Shown piece by piece: positions 49,095 through 62,307 of a stretch of 64,000 nucleotides of DNA (position 1 is the first letter of the stretch; each line of letters opens with the position of its first letter). The notes below the pieces were generated by a model, which was not told the origin of the DNA, made no database searches, and saw only the letters and a list, made by a program, of their open reading frames with translations. The stretch is from assembly GCA_037074505.1 (NCBI GenBank), contig CM073483.1, positions 28,879,001-28,943,000 on the forward strand, written 5' to 3'. Position numbers and translations under genes: made by a program. This DNA comes from Albizia julibrissin (taxonomy: Eukaryota > Streptophyta > Magnoliopsida > Fabales > Fabaceae).

Positions 49095-50773
49095 TAAATT
49101 TCCAAATTTGTATACTAACATCCAAAAATTATGAACACTTGCATAACTAAAATTTTTTTCCTTATTTATCCAATGGAACCATTAAAATTATAAAATTCCA
49201 ACTCCTTCATCACATCTTGTTCAGAACAGAAAGTTAGGGTTTAAGGAGGGAAATTGTGTTTTCTTGATTTCTCTTGCTTAACTACTTCCTTATCACTTCT
49301 AATCACATGATTAACTATTTAAACACTAAATGATCATGATTTGAGGAAATTTTGGAAACATTTCCCCTTGGGTTTACTTCAGCCCAAATTACAAACCAGG
49401 TCAAAACAACCACAAATTAAGCAACAAACACTAACAACCATCAAGAAACAACAAAAGGATTAGGGTTCTTAAACTTACCTCTTGATTCTCTTGCTTTCTC
49501 TCTCTAAGAACCATTTTCCTCTCTCTCTCTTACCTCTTGATTTTGCTTGCTAAACATGGATTTCATGGAGGAGAAGAGGTTAAGAGAGGTTTGAGAGAGA
49601 TTAGAAGGTAAAATCATCAAGGTTTCAAGCTTCTTACCTTTGATCTTGCTCTTGGAAACCCTAGATCACCTTCTTATGCTCTTGAAGTTTTTGAAGCTCT
49701 CTCTCTCTCTCTGGGGTTCAGTTTTTGACCAAAAATGAAGAATGGAAAGGAAGAGGATAATGGTTTATGTAAATATCTCAAGTTGCTTCTTTATGTGTTA
49801 GCTTGTGATTGGTCATTTTTTTTCCTCTTCTTCTTGCTTTAATATTCACTAAATGAATATTTCTCTTACTTGCCCCTTTTTTCTAACCAAAACTTGAAGA
49901 GGAATAAGGGGTTAATAGCTCCTTAAAATATCCATTGTTTTTATGAAATAATATAATTTATTGCATATTAACATGTGTTTAATTTGCTTGGTCAACAACT
50001 TGCCTTCTTGATTAAGTCTTGACCAAGTATTTGCTTTCCCTTCTTCTTTCTCATTTTGACCAAATTTGGGCAGAAAGAAAAGGAAAAATAATAGCTTCTT
50101 GCTTTTATTGGTCAAATGACCATTTTGCCCTTACATTTATTGCTATTTTCGCACTAGCTGAAAACTTGGCAGAATTTTCATCAAAATTTGAAAATTCATA
50201 TCTAATTGTATAGACATCAAATTGGGGTGATTCCAAAGGCTATGTGACCCTTATTAAGTCTAAGTTTAAGAAACAAATTAACCATTGACAAACTAGAAGC
50301 TCAACATTCCCAAAATTATAGTGTTTGGATGCTGCCTCTGAAATTTGTCAGTTTTACTGGGCTAAATTCAAAAATACATAATTCATTATGTACAGCTCGA
50401 AATAAATCATGACCTATAAAATTAAATCTTGATAAGTCTACTTTAATTTTGAAAAGTTTCACAATTTTTGGACATCATTTTCCTATTGAAAAATGTCACA
50501 CAACAATACTGCCTCACAAGGAAATTCATTAGCAGAAAATCTCATTTGTGTTCCAAATATAATTATGTTGTGTGTGACCTCTAGGTTCCTTGTTTTGTCA
50601 CTTAATGTACTCTTTAACTCACCATTTTATTCCCCTTAATGCCACCAAAGGTGTAAAGGACTTGTAGGGAATAAAATTAGGCCTTACTGGGACACTTGTT
50701 AAACCGAGGCTTAATAGTCCACTTGTTGTAGGCTTAATCTCAAGCCTCTAGCCCTAAAATTTGAGATGTTACA
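49095..50773 (-). mobile_element. Gypsy-like LTR fragment inside the CACTA element
   Basis: On the minus strand it begins TGTAACATCTCAAATTTTAG at 50773 and matches the LTR at 1-4194 in order, without the nested LTR, until the point equivalent to about 830 there. Its 3' end is missing. No TSD was found, so it may have been captured or later deleted rather than cleanly inserted. Confidence 0.7.
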
Positions 50774-50874
50774 AAGATAGACCAGAGCATTATACCATAG
50801 TCAAATTTTGGAGGTGTTAAAGAATAAAACACGGACCAGAGCATTATTTAGTAATGTAACATTACCTTTTTGCT

Positions 50875-51436
50875 AGTGACAATGGAGGAGCGACGAGCGA
50901 CAGAGGAAGAGAGGAGCGACACTGGTAACAATGGAGGAGCTACGTCCAACAAAGGAAGAGAGGAGCTTTACACTCAAAGAGAAAGAGGGACGATGGAGTT
51001 TAGAAGAAGACCCACCAAAGTTCACAGAGTAATCGAGCTCTAAGACTGTTTCAGATACAAAGAGCTCTATTAGGCGTGAAGAATAGGGGATTCATAAATT
51101 TCTCCAATTCCTAAATATTAGCACCCAAAACGATTGAAATATGAAAGGGATTTGGAACACTCACCTAGACTAGAATCTATGGCTTCTTGTAGGGCTCCAT
51201 TGCCTTCTTCCTTTACAGTGACAATGGAGGAGGGATGAGCGACAGAGGAAGAGAGGAGCGATATTGGTAATGACAAAGGAGCTATAAGCTACAGAGGAAG
51301 AGATGAGCTTTACATGCAGAAAGAAAGAGGGATGACAGAGTTGAGAAGAAACCTACTAAAGCTTACAGAGTAATCGACCTTGTAGACTTTCAGATACAGA
51401 GAACTCTGGGCGCAAAGAAGAGGGGATTCAGAATTT
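50875..51436. repeat. Direct duplication (unit ~220 bp, offset 342 bp)
   Basis: The stretch from 'agtgacaatggagga' through 'gagcgacagaggaagagagg' to 'aggggattca' occurs twice, with about 120 bp of single-copy sequence between. Several substitutions separate the copies. Confidence 0.75.
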
Positions 51437-51895
51437 AGGGCGCTGAAACATCTTTAAGATCGATTATACAAAACAACAGGTCTTAAATCAATAGTTTAGA
51501 CCGTTCCCATGAATAACCGGTCTAAAAATTTTCACCCTTTAGACCGGTTGTCACTAATAACCGGTCTTAAAAGGAAAAAAATTAATTTTTTAATTCCTCA
51601 TCTTTTAGACCAGTTATAATCAATAATCGATCTAAAATTTTTTATCTTTTAGACTGGTTATTAGTGACAATCGGTCTAAAAAATTTCAAAATTTTTTAAT
51701 TCTTAATTAATTTTATCTTTTTAGACCTTTTGTTTGAATAACCGGTCTAAATAATATATTTTAGACCACATATTTTAAGAATCGGTCTCAAAAGTTCTTT
51801 ATAATTACAAAACTACTACTTGTAATACTTTTTAGACCTTATCCGCAATAATCAGTCTAAATATTGCGGTCTAAAAGGGCTATTTTGTACTAGTG

Positions 51896-52337
51896 AATGG
51901 CTGGGAATGTATTGGGTACAGAGGATGGCCATGAAGAACTAATTTCTTACGAATGCCAAATAGATATGGAGGAATATAGCTACAGATGGGACATTCTCAT
52001 TATGTCATAGTGCCCTAGAAGATCTTGATCGTATCCTTCATCACTAAGCTTTTGCAAGAATCTATTGGTTGAAAGTTCTCCCAGCCAATAGATCAACAGA
52101 GTTTTTCAACAAACTATTTAATGAATGACTTCACTTAACCCATGCATCATGGGCACCCATTGGAGACTTCTCTTTGGTTTACTTACATGGAAGCTTTAGG
52201 ACAATAGGAACAATAATATTTTTCTACACGAAAAGACCTCCCTAGAAAGAATCACAAGATATATTGATCATACGGCTTAGTTGGTAGTGCCTTGTAATCT
52301 TTGTAAATAATGTTAATATACCGCTTTCCATTAAAAA
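51896..52337 (+). pseudogene. LINE polyprotein remnant, part 2 and 3' end
   Basis: Joined to part 1 across the CACTA site, the frames read WIWQ, WLGMYWVQ, then IATDGTFSLCHSALEDL and DRIL. This is the zf-RVT region at the C-terminus of L1-type LINEs (TD--CPLC----E---H-L). Further on, RNNNIF resembles the usual W--RN---F motif. A short A-run at 52331-52337 may mark the LINE 3' end. Several stops and frameshifts make it a fossil. Confidence 0.75.
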
Positions 52338-55300
52338 AAGTGGGATTATGAAAAATATCAAATATAAGGAAGTGGGATTTTGAAAAAAATTATTTAATGC
52401 AACTTTGTAAACTCCTTCTCAAACATTTTTTGAGCTTCCTTAGTGGGTCTCATACTATTTTTTTCCATAAGTTTTGTTATTGCATTGCAGGTCTCGTCTT
52501 CCACTATTACTCTGGGTCTTCATTCTATAACTCCTTCCTATTGTGATTCTTCCTCGTGTAAGCTGTCATTTTTTAGTTAACATTTTCATTTTATTTTTTA
52601 TATAATGAGAGCTCACTAGTTGATGATCAAGGTCACCGGTCGGGATTAAGATATCTAATCTAATGATGGCCGTTGGTTTGAAGATTAAAAGAGACAGAAA
52701 AATGTAAGAGAAATCAGAGAACACGAAAAAAAATGATGAGCTAAAATGATGAATTTTTTATTGTTGAGCATCTCACGTTCCTAAACTTTAGAAACCCAAA
52801 CTGTAGATTGAAATCAGGTTTGTTGAATAGGTTCTGAGATTTTCTCAAGTTTTTATATTTTCTAATTTTCAAAGTTATATTCCAAGATTTGTTTAATTTT
52901 TTATATTTTCTTATTTTGATTATATATATATTTATATTTATATTTATATTATCCTTTTGCAATTAAAGGATATATGATGGGAACTCTTGGAGTGCACTGA
53001 TATGTGATCTATGGACAATTTAAAACCAAGGTATTAGAGAATATTGTGGACTTTTTTATTAATTGATTTTCTTTTAGAATTCAAAACATTATAAGATAAT
53101 ATTTTATTTTGAGTGTTTAAGTTATTAATTTCTTTTAAATTGTATGATGTTTATAATGTATTGAATTTTGAATCCTATAAATATAAGTTGTCATTTAATA
53201 TTAAAAATAAAAAAAAATAATAAAAATAACTATATCTAATAAAAAAATAAAGGCAATACATTAAGGTTATTAATAAAGAACCATTATAAATGCCCTTAAT
53301 ATATTACAGTTTGGAATCGTTATTTATCTATATAGAGTATATATAGTGCCCGTATATATGATGGTTTGAAAAAAGTCATATATGGTCGATAATAAATAAC
53401 TTAAAAGACATTTTCTTTAGTTGTGATGCCAAAAAAAAAACCGAAACCAACATATCAAAATATAATCAAAGTTTTAAGTAGCTAACTATTTAATCACAGT
53501 TGAAGAAATACCTAATAAAGAAGTTGACAGAGTTTGTACTTGTCATCTCCTTATTCAGGACCTCAACAACAATCTCTCAATGAAGGCATTATGTTTGCCT
53601 CATTTCGTCAAATACTTTGGCTCAAAGTGGATAATTGGATACTCTAGGTTTGGCCTCAAAGTAAAGAACTTTTTAGCAAATTACTTAAGGAGATTCTGAC
53701 TAGATTGACCAATATGCCTAATGTTATTATTGATAGTTAATTGAACCCTTTACTTCTTTAAATCAAGGACTAACATTAATACTTACCATTTTATCAACAA
53801 CCTCTTTCCTGAGAGGAATGCTAAAAGAGCTATCTTTATGTTGTCTTACCACTGTCTAAAGTTCGTAATGGGGAGGTCGACAACTCTTTAGCAATGCTCG
53901 CATACCCTTTTTACCCTCCTTTATAGATATACACATTCTTCTTCACCCTCTCCTTATTTGTCTGATAACAAATCCCTATTTTATCATATATTTCCATATC
54001 TTATTTATGGATTTATCATGATTATTTTGCTTAAAATGAATTTATTATGATTAATTAGATTAATAGTTATTGTATCAAATTATAGCTTATAAGGAGTATA
54101 AATGTCATATTTTATGATTTCTCCTAACTATTTGATTTTTAGGAATAAACGATATTACATTATTTTGATTTTTTTAGGTAACTTGGGATAAAATTGGAAT
54201 TATTAAGCTAGACAAAGATAGCAATTAAGGATCGCAATTAATAGCAACCAAGGACCAATTAAACTAAATATTATAAAGGACTGAGAGATAATTGGTTGTT
54301 TTTGGAAGCAAGGATATCTGACTTTTGAGGGTATTGGATCAACTTTAAAAGCATCCTTGAGAAGGATTTAGAGAAACCACTGTCAGCCACGCTCTCACCT
54401 TCTCTCCGCCTTACTCTCATCTACATCTCTTGGATGCACCACCCCCACTCACCAAAGTCGACCATGTCATTCACCACCACCATCTTGCTTCAACCATTTG
54501 ACCTCTACTTTCATTGTGTTCTTCCATTTTCTTTGTCATTGAAACTATCATCCATTTCATCATCATTCTTTTCCATTCCTTCAATATTTCCATCCTTCTT
54601 CCACTATTCATCCATGTCTGTGACTTCAATTTAGTGGGTGGTCTCTCCTTTGATGGTAGTTCGTGGTTGAGTTTATAATTTCTAAGGTAGTGAGTGATGG
54701 CCTGAGCTTGAAGCTTAAAAGGGGAGTTTAGCTCTTCTAATCTTCTATTTCCTCATTATATATTTGATTCCTAGGTATTAGGATGATTTTTATGGTGTTA
54801 GACTAGTTTATATTGATGTATTTTGGAGATTAGTTGTAGCTCTTGACCCTCTATTGTGCATTTTGATACTAAGTTATATTAGCTTTAATTTCTATGCCCT
54901 TTTAGGGTTAGTAGTGTATGGAGATTATTGTAAATATTTAGTGATAATTCAAGGTGGCTTGTTTATTGGATTTTATGTGTCAAATGCATTTCTTGGTTCT
55001 TTAATTGGCTAAAGCATTGAATTGGGTTTCAATTATAGGAATGAGGCCTTGCTTAATGTGGAAGTATCTTATTAATCTAACTCAAGCTAGTTTAAAGGGT
55101 CTTTTGGGCACATTTTAATTAAAGTAGCTAACTTCCATATTATTTGAAGCAGGAAAGCCATAACTCATTTTCCAAAGAGGATACCCATTTCGTCATTATC
55201 TCATCATTCACTTACTCATTTTCATTAATCTATGTCTATTTTGTAATAATAATAAAAAAAGTAGTTTAAAACCATTCTCATTCCATTTGAAAACGTATTT

Positions 55301-55890
55301 TCTTAGATAAAAAAATAAATAAATATTTCCATGTTTACTGTTAGTTTGATACTTAGTTTACTTAGGAACAATTTTCATTTTTGGCTCCATAAAGTGAACA
55401 CGACTTAGATTGTGTTGTCACTGTTATGTGCTTCTTCTGTTTGTGCCTAACTTTGCTAACTTAGAATGCTACTTCTAAGGAATAGGACATACATTTGTGT
55501 GGTGTTTTGATCTCATAGTATGCTTGATAACTGAGAACTTTGCAAAACTTTACATCAAAAAATTGTTGTTGTCGTGAGTATGGTCATTGAAATACTTCAC
55601 TAAAATTTGTGGTTATTTAGCACTTGACTAATGATGTTTATTTTCTTATTTAAGCATTGTGCGAAGGGATATTACTTTATGTTATCCAACATATGTGAAT
55701 GAAAGGTCATTTTATCATATTGAGTGATTTAACTTAGAGGAATTTGTTGTGAAGCATTGTGCTAAATTTTTGGAGGTTAATTAATTGCTGAAAAAAAAAT
55801 GAACACTTGCACACTATTTTCCAAAAAGGGGAGGGTTTTCTTTACTAAAATTTGTACATAGAATTGAATATTTTTTTGAATGAGAAAGTT
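52338..55890. other. Gene-free interval
   Basis: AT-rich DNA without recognised domain-bearing frames. The frame at 54434-54634 is a serine/phenylalanine-rich stretch in CT-rich DNA and has no family resemblance. No bounded element was seen, although much of it is probably old TE sequence. Confidence 0.45.
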
Positions 55891-58100
55891 TGTAACATCC
55901 CAATTTTCAATCACTAATATTCCTCCTATGTAATTGATGCATTTAATGGAATAAAATGGTGAAGGTAGGTGTACATAAATCTACAATAATATTTCAATTG
56001 TCGGTTACACATCATTTGACTAAGCAAGGACCTAAAGGAATGATTAATGTCTACCTAAAGGCTTGCTATTATAACCAAAATGGGAATATGAAATGATATG
56101 ACTAATGGCCTATTATACATGTCAAAGATCGGCTAAACCAAAGGAAAGAAGCAAGAAATGATTTACCGAAATAAATCATCAAACGTAGGGGCAAAACGAT
56201 AATTTTGTCACAAAGTAGGAAACGAATATTTTTCCCTAATCTTTCTAATAATCGCAATTATATGAGCACTAAAAAGAGGAAAATGGCTACTTGATAATTA
56301 ATAAGCCTATTTTGGTAAATTATTATCAAGAAAGGTCAACTAGTTAAAAGTCAAAGGACAAAAGTCAACAACTTGTAAGATGACAATAAGATAGTTGAGA
56401 CCCATATTTCCCTCTCTTTCCTTATATTTTACGGTGGAATGATTGTAAAAGAAGGGAAATGAAATAATCAAACAAGAAAAGGCATATGTGGACCAATAGG
56501 GAATTGCCACTTATGTAAAGCAATTTAACTTAACTTAATATAACATTCCCTTCATCCATTCATTCCATTTCTTCATGCAAACTTATCAGAATGAACGAGA
56601 AAGAGAGAGCTCAGGCGGTGGAGCACAAGAAGGCTAGGGATTCTTTAAACTCAAGGTAAGGAAGTCATGAACTTGTGATTCTTGCTTCCTAATCCTACTA
56701 TGATCTCTCCTACTCACTTTTTCTTCCTTGAATCTATGGTTTTTAAAGAACTTCCAAGAGGATGGAGAGAGAGAAGTCAGACATGTAGAGAGAGAAAGTT
56801 GAGAAATTCAAAGGTAAACCTCCAAACTTGATTCTTATGTTTAAGTTGATGCTATTAATGCTATTCTTGTTTGGTTTGGTTGATTTTGTGAATGATAGAG
56901 GAAGAAACCTAAAGGACCTTGTTGTCTAAGTTTTTCCAAACCTTATCCAATGAATTTCTAAATAGCTAATAGTTTGATTATAAGTAGAAAGGACGTTATT
57001 AAGTAAGATAGAACGAGAAACCGAAACAATTTTTCTGAGAACCTAAAATCTAATCCATGTCTTAAACGTGGTAAAGAAGATGGAATTTGATGATTCCAAT
57101 GATTCCATTAGGTTTATATGATAAAATTGTGTAGGGTATATGTTGATGATGAAGTAAGAAAAGCCCCAAAATGAGAAATGACTAAGCTACCCCTTAAAAC
57201 TCAAAGGAAGGGCTACCAAGGGCATTTTCGTCATTTGGCCCTGAATTTGACTAATTTGAGGTCAAAAATGGATTCTACATATGAAATGGTGTAGGAAATC
57301 TCGTGTCATAATTTCTGGTAAGGTCCAGATAGATTGGGGCTACAGGGGCATTTTGGTAATTTAGCAATGTAAAGCTATGTTAACCGATATAGTGAGTTTG
57401 GGTAATGTGATGAGTGATAACTCATCTATGGCATTTGGATATTGTAGGACTTGAACACGGTCTAAAGTCTCAGACTTGCCTGAGCTCCGAAACACGAGAA
57501 AAGGACTCTAAAGGGAAGTAACCAGGTAGTAACATCCTTCTTACAAATACTATGTGATGCCCATTTATGAATATCATACATTGTAACATGAGCTAGTGTC
57601 CTAGACACACCTATTTTCTATGTTGTGTTCAAGGACCCGACAAGGGCACTAAGTCGACCAAGGGGCAAACAAGTAGTTTGACCTTGGGCAAGTATATATA
57701 CATACGTTCGATCATCTTACATGACATGACATTTCATATCTACTTTTCGTATTTTATATGTATGTAAGTATGTTGCTACTGAGATTCTTTCGAATCTCAT
57801 TCTTTTCCAAACAAAAACTATTTCAATTGAAGCAGGCAGCTTAAAAGGCAAAGTGGCGGCTACTGGTGATTAGGGTCCCAGAGCTATACATATGGCTATA
57901 GTCGTTTAGCATGTACTAGAGACTTTTGAGTTTGTTTTCTTTGTATATGTGTATATATGTGTTTATCAAATCCTTTGGGAAATCCTCCGGTAATGTATAC
58001 TAGTACCATGCATCAATGTGTTTCCGCTGTGTTGTACACTTTATGAGTCTTTATATGCTTTTCGCCCCACGATTATGGAAGTGGTAAGTGGGGTCTTACA
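55891..58100 (+). mobile_element. Gypsy-like solo LTR (2210 bp)
   Basis: It begins TGTAACATCCCAATTTTCAA, ends GTGGGGTCTTACA, and is flanked by a perfect 5-bp duplication aagtt (55886-55890, 58101-58105). It holds a GA-rich leader (56590-56800) and two splice-donor-like sites after 56655 and 56813. No coding or second LTR. Confidence 0.88.
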
Positions 58101-58105
58101 AAGTT

Positions 58106-58512
58106 TCTGCAAGATTTAAAGCAATTAGCAATATAAAACTTGATGTACATTTGCATTGTTTCCTGAAATTTGGTGTCGAATCTTTAACTTTGGTTCTGCT
58201 GTCAATTAATGTTAATCCTAGTATAATAGGGTCTCACACTGTAGTCAACCAGGGATCTTTCACCTATGTCCTCATATTAAAATCTAATTCTCAAGTATAT
58301 GAAGTATGAATTGCATGCTATGGTGATCGATTAGTGGTGTACATCGATTTTATCTTCTTTTTTACTATATAGACATTAGATCCAAAATATACTCAACATT
58401 CGGATTATAATTTTTTCATAATCACTTTTTTACAATTTGATTTGTGAAAAGATCTCTTTTCCTAACTACTAATCTAATGATACTTCTGTGTAATCATGCT
58501 TTGATCCATCTT

Positions 58513-58553
<41 letters not shown>

Positions 58554-59956
58554 GGATCTTATATTAGTTTAAAACTGAGGTGACTCAAATGTAAATATTC
58601 TTATTAACTATCTTATGGTAATCATTTACTCGTATGAACCTCCCATACCCTTACAAATGTGGGAAGACAGTTATTGGTGTGAGTGAACCAACCTTTTTGA
58701 CCTGTATGACATACAGAATTGTATACCTTACATGTATTTATTTATAACATACATACTATTTATACCTTACATGTACCCAAGATTTTCACTTACTAAATAA
58801 ATATCAACCACGAGCTTAGTAAGGGGATCTACCAACATTCTATTAGCAGAAGGTCATTGAACAGTTGCATTCATTCTTTGAAAGCATATCACTTACAGTG
58901 ATATATTGAATGTATATTTCGCCTTGTTGTGATACTTAGGATCCACATCATAATATGTTATTGTTTGGATCCTTCTATCCACCATTCATTCCCAGTTACT
59001 TATAGGAACTTCTTTAGCCATATGGCTCCTTTAATGGTTGTAGAAACACACTCTATGTTATGATAACATGGATGACAGAGATACACTGTCTATTTGCTTA
59101 CTTCCTTAACTCTATTATTATTTGCCCAGGTCTTGTATTATAGTATCCTTTTAAAGGTGTGTTGTTACCTTGACAACTCAATCCATAGTTCTTCTCACAA
59201 TATTTTTGACAGTTGGACCTAAGATAGCTTCGAAGTCCAACTAATTGTATTTGGTCATCTACACCAATGTGTACAATCAAGTTACCAACCATATTCTTAC
59301 TATGAAACTCTATTCAACTTTATGTGTTGGATTCTTCATAGGATGCATAACCTCTCTAATCATATGTCATTAACACAAAAGATGACTTCACAGAGAATCA
59401 TCTTAAGACTATTTGGCACTAATGTTGTGTTCATTGATTATCTTGAAGTTAGCGAGACTTTCACTTTGTGACACCTCAAATACTACTACTTGGATGATTG
59501 TCACTATAAAGCCTTCAAGCTGCTTCATGTAGAGTTCATCATCTAATTTCCAAATATAAAAGTGGTCTTCACATAATCTTGATGTAATTTCAAGACTAAA
59601 CTTGTTAATTTGGTCAACAAAATTGTCCCCTTTTTATGTGCCCAAGTTTGTTCAAGTAAGAGGAAGAGGGAAGGAAAAAGAGTTGATTCAACTAAACTAT
59701 GGTTTAGTTAAAATAACCAAACAACCTTTTCAAGACACCATGTAAGTGTGACACATCACCTTTCTTGGCTTTTTATAGTGAATTTTAGCCAAGTAAATTC
59801 ATGGGATGATACTAAATGAATTATACATAATTACACACTCTCAACTACTCTTAAAAGTCGGCCAAAGTGAGGAAAAGAAGAAAGAAAAACTTGGAAAAAT
59901 AAAAAGGAAAGAGAAAGAGCATCTTGAGATCAAAGAAATAAGGGTAAGATGTTCTT
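58106..59956. other. Gene-free interval with old retroelement traces
   Basis: It contains an (AC)18 microsatellite at 58515-58550. On the minus strand around 59500-59560, DDELYMKQLEGFIV resembles the copia reverse-transcriptase motif DEELYM-QPEGF, with stops on both sides, so an old copia fossil is likely but weakly supported. From about 59640 the sequence looks like the host element into which the next LTR inserted. Confidence 0.4.
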
Positions 59957-62302
59957 TGTAATATTTCAAATTTTATTCACCAAAATTCCTTGTACATTTG
60001 TTACATTAAATGGAATAAAATAGTGAATTTTGGTGCACTTGAAATGGTCAAAATATTGGAAGTAGAGGTTACATGAAATTTTGGCCAAGTTAAGACATAA
60101 AAGCTTAATATTAGTCTTCATAAAAACCTAATATTGTAGCCCAAAATTAAGAATGGAAGAGCAAAATTTTTTGCCCAATTTATTATGTAAAAATTTAGCC
60201 AAAACAAAAAGAGAAGAAGGAAGACAACAATTGGCTCAAAAATTGAAGAAAATGTAATGATAAAACAGTTATTTGGCTAATAAATTAAAAGCTCTTATTT
60301 TCCCCTTAATTAATGACCAAAGTAGGCCAAGAAGAGAAGAAGGCAAGGGAAAATCAAGTTTAGACACATATCATGCCATGTGGAAGCCTTTCTTGCCATA
60401 TGGAAAAAGAAGAAGCAAAAAGCAAATGACATGTGTAAAATTAGCAATAGAATAATAATAATCTAATGAGGTGGAAGTGATTTTTTTAAGAGCTATATAG
60501 CTCTTCCAAAGGCCATATTTCAGCCCAGAGAAAGAAAAGAGAGAGAGAGAGAGAAAGAGAGAGCAAGTGAAGAACACAAGTGCAAAGAGAGAGAGAAGGA
60601 ATCAAGAAGCAAAATTTGGTAAGTTATAGGTTAAATTCACTTGTTCTTGTCTTCAATCTCTTGGAAACTTATTTTAATCTTCATATCCTTCTTGAAATCA
60701 TGCAAAGCAAGAAGAAAATCAAGGGAAAAGAGGAGAGAGAGGCCATAATTTTAGAGAGAGAAGCAAGAATATTCAAGGTAAGCTTGAAAAATTATCTTCT
60801 CTTGTTGATTTGTGATTGTTGTTGGTGATTTATAGTGCTTATTGGCTTGTATTGGTTTGAATTTGTGATTTTGGATGCATGAACCTTAAGGGGAGGTGCT
60901 GCCCAAATTTTGATTAATCATGTTGAAGAGGTGTTTAAGTGATTAAACAAGTGATTAGAAGTAAAAAGAAGATGTTTGGTTGCATGAAAATTGAAAAACT
61001 CTAATTTTCCCACGATTTTGTGATTTTTGGTCAGATGGGTTTTGCTGTGTTTGGACTGAAATTTGATGCATTTAATGATTCCATTGTGTTTAGAATGAAA
61101 AATTATGTAGGGAACATATGAAAAATGGACTATGGAGGTTTTAGGGTGTGAAATGACAATTTTATTGCTAAAACCTTAACTTTTGAGGATGTCAAGGGCA
61201 TTTTGGGAAATAGAGTGTGATTTTGTCAAAACTGAGGTTAAAAATGGATTCTACAAGCAAAATTGTAAAGGAATAGCCTGGGTCATAATTTTTGGTATAG
61301 TATAATTATACCGGGTACTAAGGGAATTAGACTAGATTGTTAAGGGCATTTTGGTAATTATATGTTTTTAGGTAGAGATAACCAACTATATGAGTTTAGG
61401 AATAAGACATGAATGAGTAGTAACTCATTTATTATAAATTTGAAATTTTAGGATTTGACATTTGCTCGAGTCGGACAAAAAGTTAGAGGACCAAAACTAG
61501 CTAGGCAATTGGAAAGGATTTCAGGTAGTAACTCTATCTTTCATACACTATGTGATTATTTATATGCATTGTGTTGCCATGTTCTGTGATGTGAAATACA
61601 TGTTAAAAAACCTAGCTATAGTGTAGGAAAAGTACAAGTACCACCCTGTGGGAAAAACACAAGTACCAACAGGCCCAGTAGGACCCATCTTAGGTAATGA
61701 GACATGTTTGATATAATTCTTCATTGTGGTATGGGAAAAGTACAAGTACCACCCAATGGGAAAAGTATAAGTACCATCAGGCCCAATGGGGCCCAGCTGA
61801 GGTAGTGAGACAAGTAGGGGTCAAATAGTCATTTGATCTTGAACCGTGATCACAGTATGGTTAGTAGGGATAAAATAGTCATTTTGATCCTGAATATCAA
61901 GCAAAGCAGACCAGTTTATAGTAATTATTTCTGTTGCATTATATGGTGCGTTGCATGTTTATTTATCACATTTTATATGATTGGTTATATGTTACTACTG
62001 AGATTTGTTTAAATCTCACCCCTTTCCACAAATTTAAAATTTATTCAGCTAAAGAAAGCGGCTCCAAGGGCAAAGAAGTAGATACCGGCAGCTGAAAGTT
62101 CTGGTCTTGATCAAGAACTAGTATTGGTTATCTACTAATCTTTTATGTCTTTTGGGATTTGTAATATATTATGTACAAACCCTTTGCGAATTCATATAAT
62201 GTAATCTAGTACTTTATATCAGTATGTTTAAGATATTTCTGTATGCCTACTGAACTATGCGTTGTTACTCTGATAAATGTCGAAATATTAAGGGGTTTGA
62301 TA
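59957..62302 (+). mobile_element. Gypsy-like solo LTR (2346 bp)
   Basis: It begins TGTAATATTTCAAATTTTAT and ends near 62302 (GGGGTTTGATA). Flanks ttctt (59952-59956) and ttctt (62303-62307) form a 5-bp duplication. The order of motifs equals that at 55891-58100, including the GA-rich leader (60525-60600) and donor-like sites after 60618 and 60777. The terminal CA has mutated, so the 3' end rests on the duplication. Confidence 0.75.
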
Positions 62303-62307
62303 TTCTT

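Larger units (their letters stand above)
48910..51895. mobile_element. Non-autonomous CACTA element inserted in the LINE
   Basis: It starts CACTGGTGGAAAAATGAC and ends TTTTGTACTAGTG. A perfect 3-bp duplication AAT flanks it (48907-48909, 51896-51898), as expected for CACTA. The subterminal unit is TTAGACCGGTT...AACCGGTCTAAA, related in design but not in sequence to that of the element at 41933. It has no transposase. The interior holds an LTR fragment (49095-50773) and an internal direct duplication (50875-51094 and 51217-51436). Confidence 0.9.

Noticed and set aside
54434..54634. Serine/phenylalanine-rich 66-codon frame
   Set aside because: CT-rich stretch with no recognised domain and no splice-linked partner exon.
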